Source: Sulfurovaceae bacterium
Lineage (GTDB): Bacteria; Campylobacterota; Campylobacteria; Campylobacterales; Sulfurovaceae
Direction of reading: 5' to 3'
DNA: 13,655 bases
Assembly (NCBI GenBank): GCA_029933395.1
Contig: JAOZOG010000002.1
Span: 27,458 to 41,112, forward strand
Below are positions 11,849-13,655 of this stretch, one piece after another. A program made the translations under genes and the position numbers. The notes beneath the pieces are model-generated. The model was not told the DNA's origin and ran no database searches. It saw nothing but the letters and a program-made list of their open reading frames with translations. Numbering within the stretch: the stretch's first letter is position 1; each line of letters begins with the position of its first letter.

Positions 11849-12096
11849 AAGCACTCAAAGAGATCTATGGAGTAGGGATACTCTTCTTCTACTATATGAA
11901 GTATCTCATCCTTTTTGGATGGCCTCTGCTTCGTTTCGGTCTCGACTACAAACCCAATATCATTATGGATATCCTCTGGGTCTACTGCCTGCTTCTGGTG
12001 ATCAAGGATATCATTTACAAATTTGTACTCAAAAAAAGTTATTGCGAAGAGGCACAGCAGCGACACAGTGCCTCGGAGAGGCCCGAGAAAAAATAA
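11845..12096 (+). CDS. Small two-helix membrane protein ending the nap operon
   Basis: I do not recognise this 83-residue protein. Two hydrophobic segments are visible, about 8-27 (GVGILFFYYMKYLILFGWPL) and 39-58 (IIMDILWVYCLLLVIKDII). They are separated by a short loop and followed by a polar tail with a lysine/arginine-rich end (KKSYCEEAQQRH...PEKK). Positive-inside reasoning would put the C-terminal tail in the cytoplasm. It could be a small subunit or assembly partner for NapGH, but nothing in the sequence proves this. The ATG overlaps the previous stop (ATGA), indicating coupling. A terminator begins at its stop codon, so it is the last gene of the transcript. Confidence 0.75.
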   Translation: MKALKEIYGVGILFFYYMKYLILFGWPLLRFGLDYKPNIIMDILWVYCLLLVIKDIIYKFVLKKSYCEEAQQRHSASERPEKK

Positions 12097-12118
12097 GAGG
12101 ATACCGTATATCCTTTTT
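12095..12118 (+). terminator. Intrinsic terminator of the nap operon
   Basis: AAGAGGATA pairs with TATCCTTTT around the loop CCGTA (one G-U pair; the core is AGGATA/TATCCT at 12098-12103 and 12109-12114) and runs into TTTTT. It overlaps the last stop codon. This marks the end of the nap transcript before the aldehyde dehydrogenase gene. Confidence 0.7.
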
Positions 12119-12152
12119 CATCCGGGAATCTCCTGTAAAAATACCTATCTGG

Positions 12153-12182
12153 TACCATTTCTAATCCTCCTTACGATACAAT
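12153..12182 (+). promoter_or_regulatory. Weak candidate promoter for the aldehyde dehydrogenase gene
   Basis: TACAAT (12177-12182) is a good -10 match, with only a poor -35 candidate, TACCAT (12153-12158), 18 nt upstream. It is supported mainly by its place after the nap terminator and about 30 nt before the ATG. No FNR-type box is seen here. Confidence 0.35.
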
Positions 12183-12213
12183 CTCTATATTATCACCCCG
12201 AAAGGATCTATCA

Positions 12214-13655
12214 ATGTTTGGTTTGTTTGGCAACAAAGAGGAGAAGCATGTCAAAGCTTTTTTTGGTTCAACCGAAGAGGGCAGAGAGGAGACAGTAGAG
12301 CGGAAGAGTCCCTATGACGGCAAAGTCGTGAGTATCGCACCCGTTTGTGATGCCGAGGATGCAAAAAGAGCACTCCAGATCGCCAAAGAGGCGAGTCGGA
12401 ACACTGCACGTGTACCGCTTTCCAGGCGTATACAGTGGCTGGAGGATGTTGCCCATACCCTGACGCAGGAGCGTGAAGCATTCGCTTTGGCGTTGACGGA
12501 TGAGGTGGCGAAGCCGATCGCTTTTTCCCGTATCGAAGTCGACCGTTGTATCGAAACGATCAAAATTACGATCGCGGAGCTGGCGAACCTGCATGGTGAA
12601 ACGATACCGACAGACCTGATGCCAAGCGGCAAACAGGCATTGGCCTGGTATCGCAGAGAACCGGTAGGGGTCGTGACCTGTATTACGCCATTCAACTTCC
12701 CTCTCAACCTTGTCGCGCACAAGATCGCACCGGCACTGGGAGCAGGAAACTGTGTCGTTCTCAAGCCAACGCCGGAGGCGCCCCGGACTGCCTATATGTT
12801 TGTAAAAGCTTTTGTGGATTCGGAATACGCAAGCAAAGATGCCCTGAGTCTGGTTTATGGTGATGCAGAGGTGGGGTCGGCACTGGTACAGAGTTCGATT
12901 CCCAGAGTGATCAGCTTTACCGGCTCTGTGCCCGTCGGAAATATCATTATCAAGCAGGCAGGGATCAAGAAGGTGAGTCTGGAGTTGGGCGGTAATGCGG
13001 CGACCTATATCGATCAGGGTGGGGATCTCAAGCTCGCAGCCGAACGCTGTGCTTTCGGCGCTTTCTACAACAGTGGCCAGGTTTGTATCTCTCTGCAGCG
13101 CATCTATGTGCACGAAGAGGTATACGAAGAGTTTGCCGAACTGATGGCAGCCGAGACAAAAAAGCTCAAGGTGGGCAGCCCCTACGAAGAAGAGACCTTC
13201 ATGGGGCCGCTCATCGATGATGATGCCAAGCATCGTGCCAGAAGCTGGGTCGCTTCAGCCAAAAATGAAGGTGCCCGTGTCATTGCCGGCGGAGAAGAGA
13301 TCGAGGGTATCTTCCCGCCAACCGTGATGGCGGATGTGACCGACGAGATGAAGATCATCTGTGAAGAGGTTTTTGCGCCGATCGTCAGTCTGGTGGCTGT
13401 GTCCAGTTATGAAACAGCAATCAAAAAGATGAACGACTCTCCCTATGGCCTGCAGTTCAGTATCTTTACCAACGATCTGAGCCTGACGAAGCGCTTCATC
13501 GACGATGCCGAATGCGGCGGTGTGGTGATCAACGATATTCCGACACTGCGCTTCGATGTGCAGCCTTATGGCGGAAGCAAACTTTCCGGTATCGGTCGAG
13601 AGGGCCCGAAGTGGGCGCTCGAGGAGTTTACGGAGATCAAATCCATCGTGATCTG
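12214..13655 (+). CDS. NAD(P)-dependent aldehyde dehydrogenase, truncated by the window edge
   Basis: This enzyme of the aldehyde dehydrogenase superfamily oxidises an aldehyde to the acid with NAD(P)+. Within 480 visible residues the key motifs are all present: PFNFPLNL (159-166, N161), LKPTPEAP (183-190, K184), FTGSVPVG (235-242), LELGGN (256-261, general base E257), and GQVCISLQR (288-296, nucleophile C291). The late EEVFAPI and PYGGSKLSGIGREG motifs are also seen. It resembles the lactaldehyde/succinate-semialdehyde/non-phosphorylating glyceraldehyde-phosphate group, and the substrate cannot be decided. The window ends two bases (TG) into codon 481, near the expected C-terminus, so the protein is close to complete. 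The ATG follows AAAGGA by about 9 nt. It is separated from nap by a terminator and is likely an independent gene. Confidence 0.93.
   Translation, partial: MFGLFGNKEEKHVKAFFGSTEEGREETVERKSPYDGKVVSIAPVCDAEDAKRALQIAKEASRNTARVPLSRRIQWLEDVAHTLTQEREAFALALTDEVAKPIAFSRIEVDRCIETIKITIAELANLHGETIPTDLMPSGKQALAWYRREPVGVVTCITPFNFPLNLVAHKIAPALGAGNCVVLKPTPEAPRTAYMFVKAFVDSEYASKDALSLVYGDAEVGSALVQSSIPRVISFTGSVPVGNIIIKQAGIKKVSLELGGNAATYIDQGGDLKLAAERCAFGAFYNSGQVCISLQRIYVHEEVYEEFAELMAAETKKLKVGSPYEEETFMGPLIDDDAKHRARSWVASAKNEGARVIAGGEEIEGIFPPTVMADVTDEMKIICEEVFAPIVSLVAVSSYETAIKKMNDSPYGLQFSIFTNDLSLTKRFIDDAECGGVVINDIPTLRFDVQPYGGSKLSGIGREGPKWALEEFTEIKSIVI

Noticed and set aside
12268..13233. 321-codon open frame on the minus strand
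   Set aside because: It is antisense to the aldehyde dehydrogenase, which has all catalytic motifs. The minus-strand translation is rich in His, Arg and Cys in the manner of a shadow frame.
1..13655. CRISPR arrays, tRNA or rRNA genes, insertion sequences, prophage or defence genes
   Set aside because: I saw no regularly spaced repeats, no cloverleaf or rRNA signature, no transposase and no terminal repeats with target duplications. The region reads as core respiratory metabolism.

Overview
The window reads as chromosomal DNA of a chemolithotrophic, nitrate-respiring member of the Campylobacterota (former Epsilonproteobacteria; Sulfurovum/Sulfurimonas-like). This rests on the gene order napA-napG-napH-napB-napF-(orf)-napL-napD, the absence of napC, a NapA of 937 residues (about 100 longer than the enterobacterial form), and the presence of NapL, which is typical of this group. 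The genus is my inference; no rRNA or other marker gene is present.

Left part (1-1634): a divergent pair for tetrapyrrole synthesis. On the minus strand is a fused, two-domain siroheme decarboxylase (NirD-NirL / AhbA-AhbB type) that runs off the left edge. On the plus strand is a short siroheme synthase (precorrin-2 dehydrogenase / ferrochelatase, CysG N-terminal type). Together they can make siroheme and remove two carboxyl groups from it, the route to heme d1 of cd1 nitrite reductase or to heme by the alternative pathway.

Middle-left (1635-3970): a three-gene plus-strand cluster encoding a DUF2249 (TusA/SirA-like) protein, a 12-helix membrane protein resembling heme-copper oxidase subunit I or NnrS, and a small MIP18/DUF59 Fe-S maturation factor. 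It is followed by a likely terminator and an AT-rich control region of about 250 bp. I do not know a firm function for this trio; it is the best candidate for a poorly described system here.

Centre and right (3971-12096): the periplasmic nitrate reductase operon. NapG and NapH should pass quinol electrons to NapB and then NapA. NapF and NapD act in the cytoplasm on maturation and export. NapL is a periplasmic beta-propeller. Three unrecognised small genes (118, 111 and 83 aa) sit within or after the canonical set. A good sigma-70-like promoter and a long inverted repeat lie between napF and the first of them, and an intrinsic terminator follows the last.

Right end (12214-13655): a nearly complete NAD(P)-dependent aldehyde dehydrogenase, probably a separate transcription unit.

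Three FNR/DNR-type boxes (TTGAY-N4-RTCAA) lie at 990-1003, 1657-1670 and 3851-3864. Each sits about 30 nt upstream of a credible -10 hexamer, which puts it near -41.5 from the predicted start. The first box is placed this way for both divergent genes at once. The siroheme genes, the DUF2249 cluster and nap therefore look like one anaerobic or nitrogen-oxide regulon.
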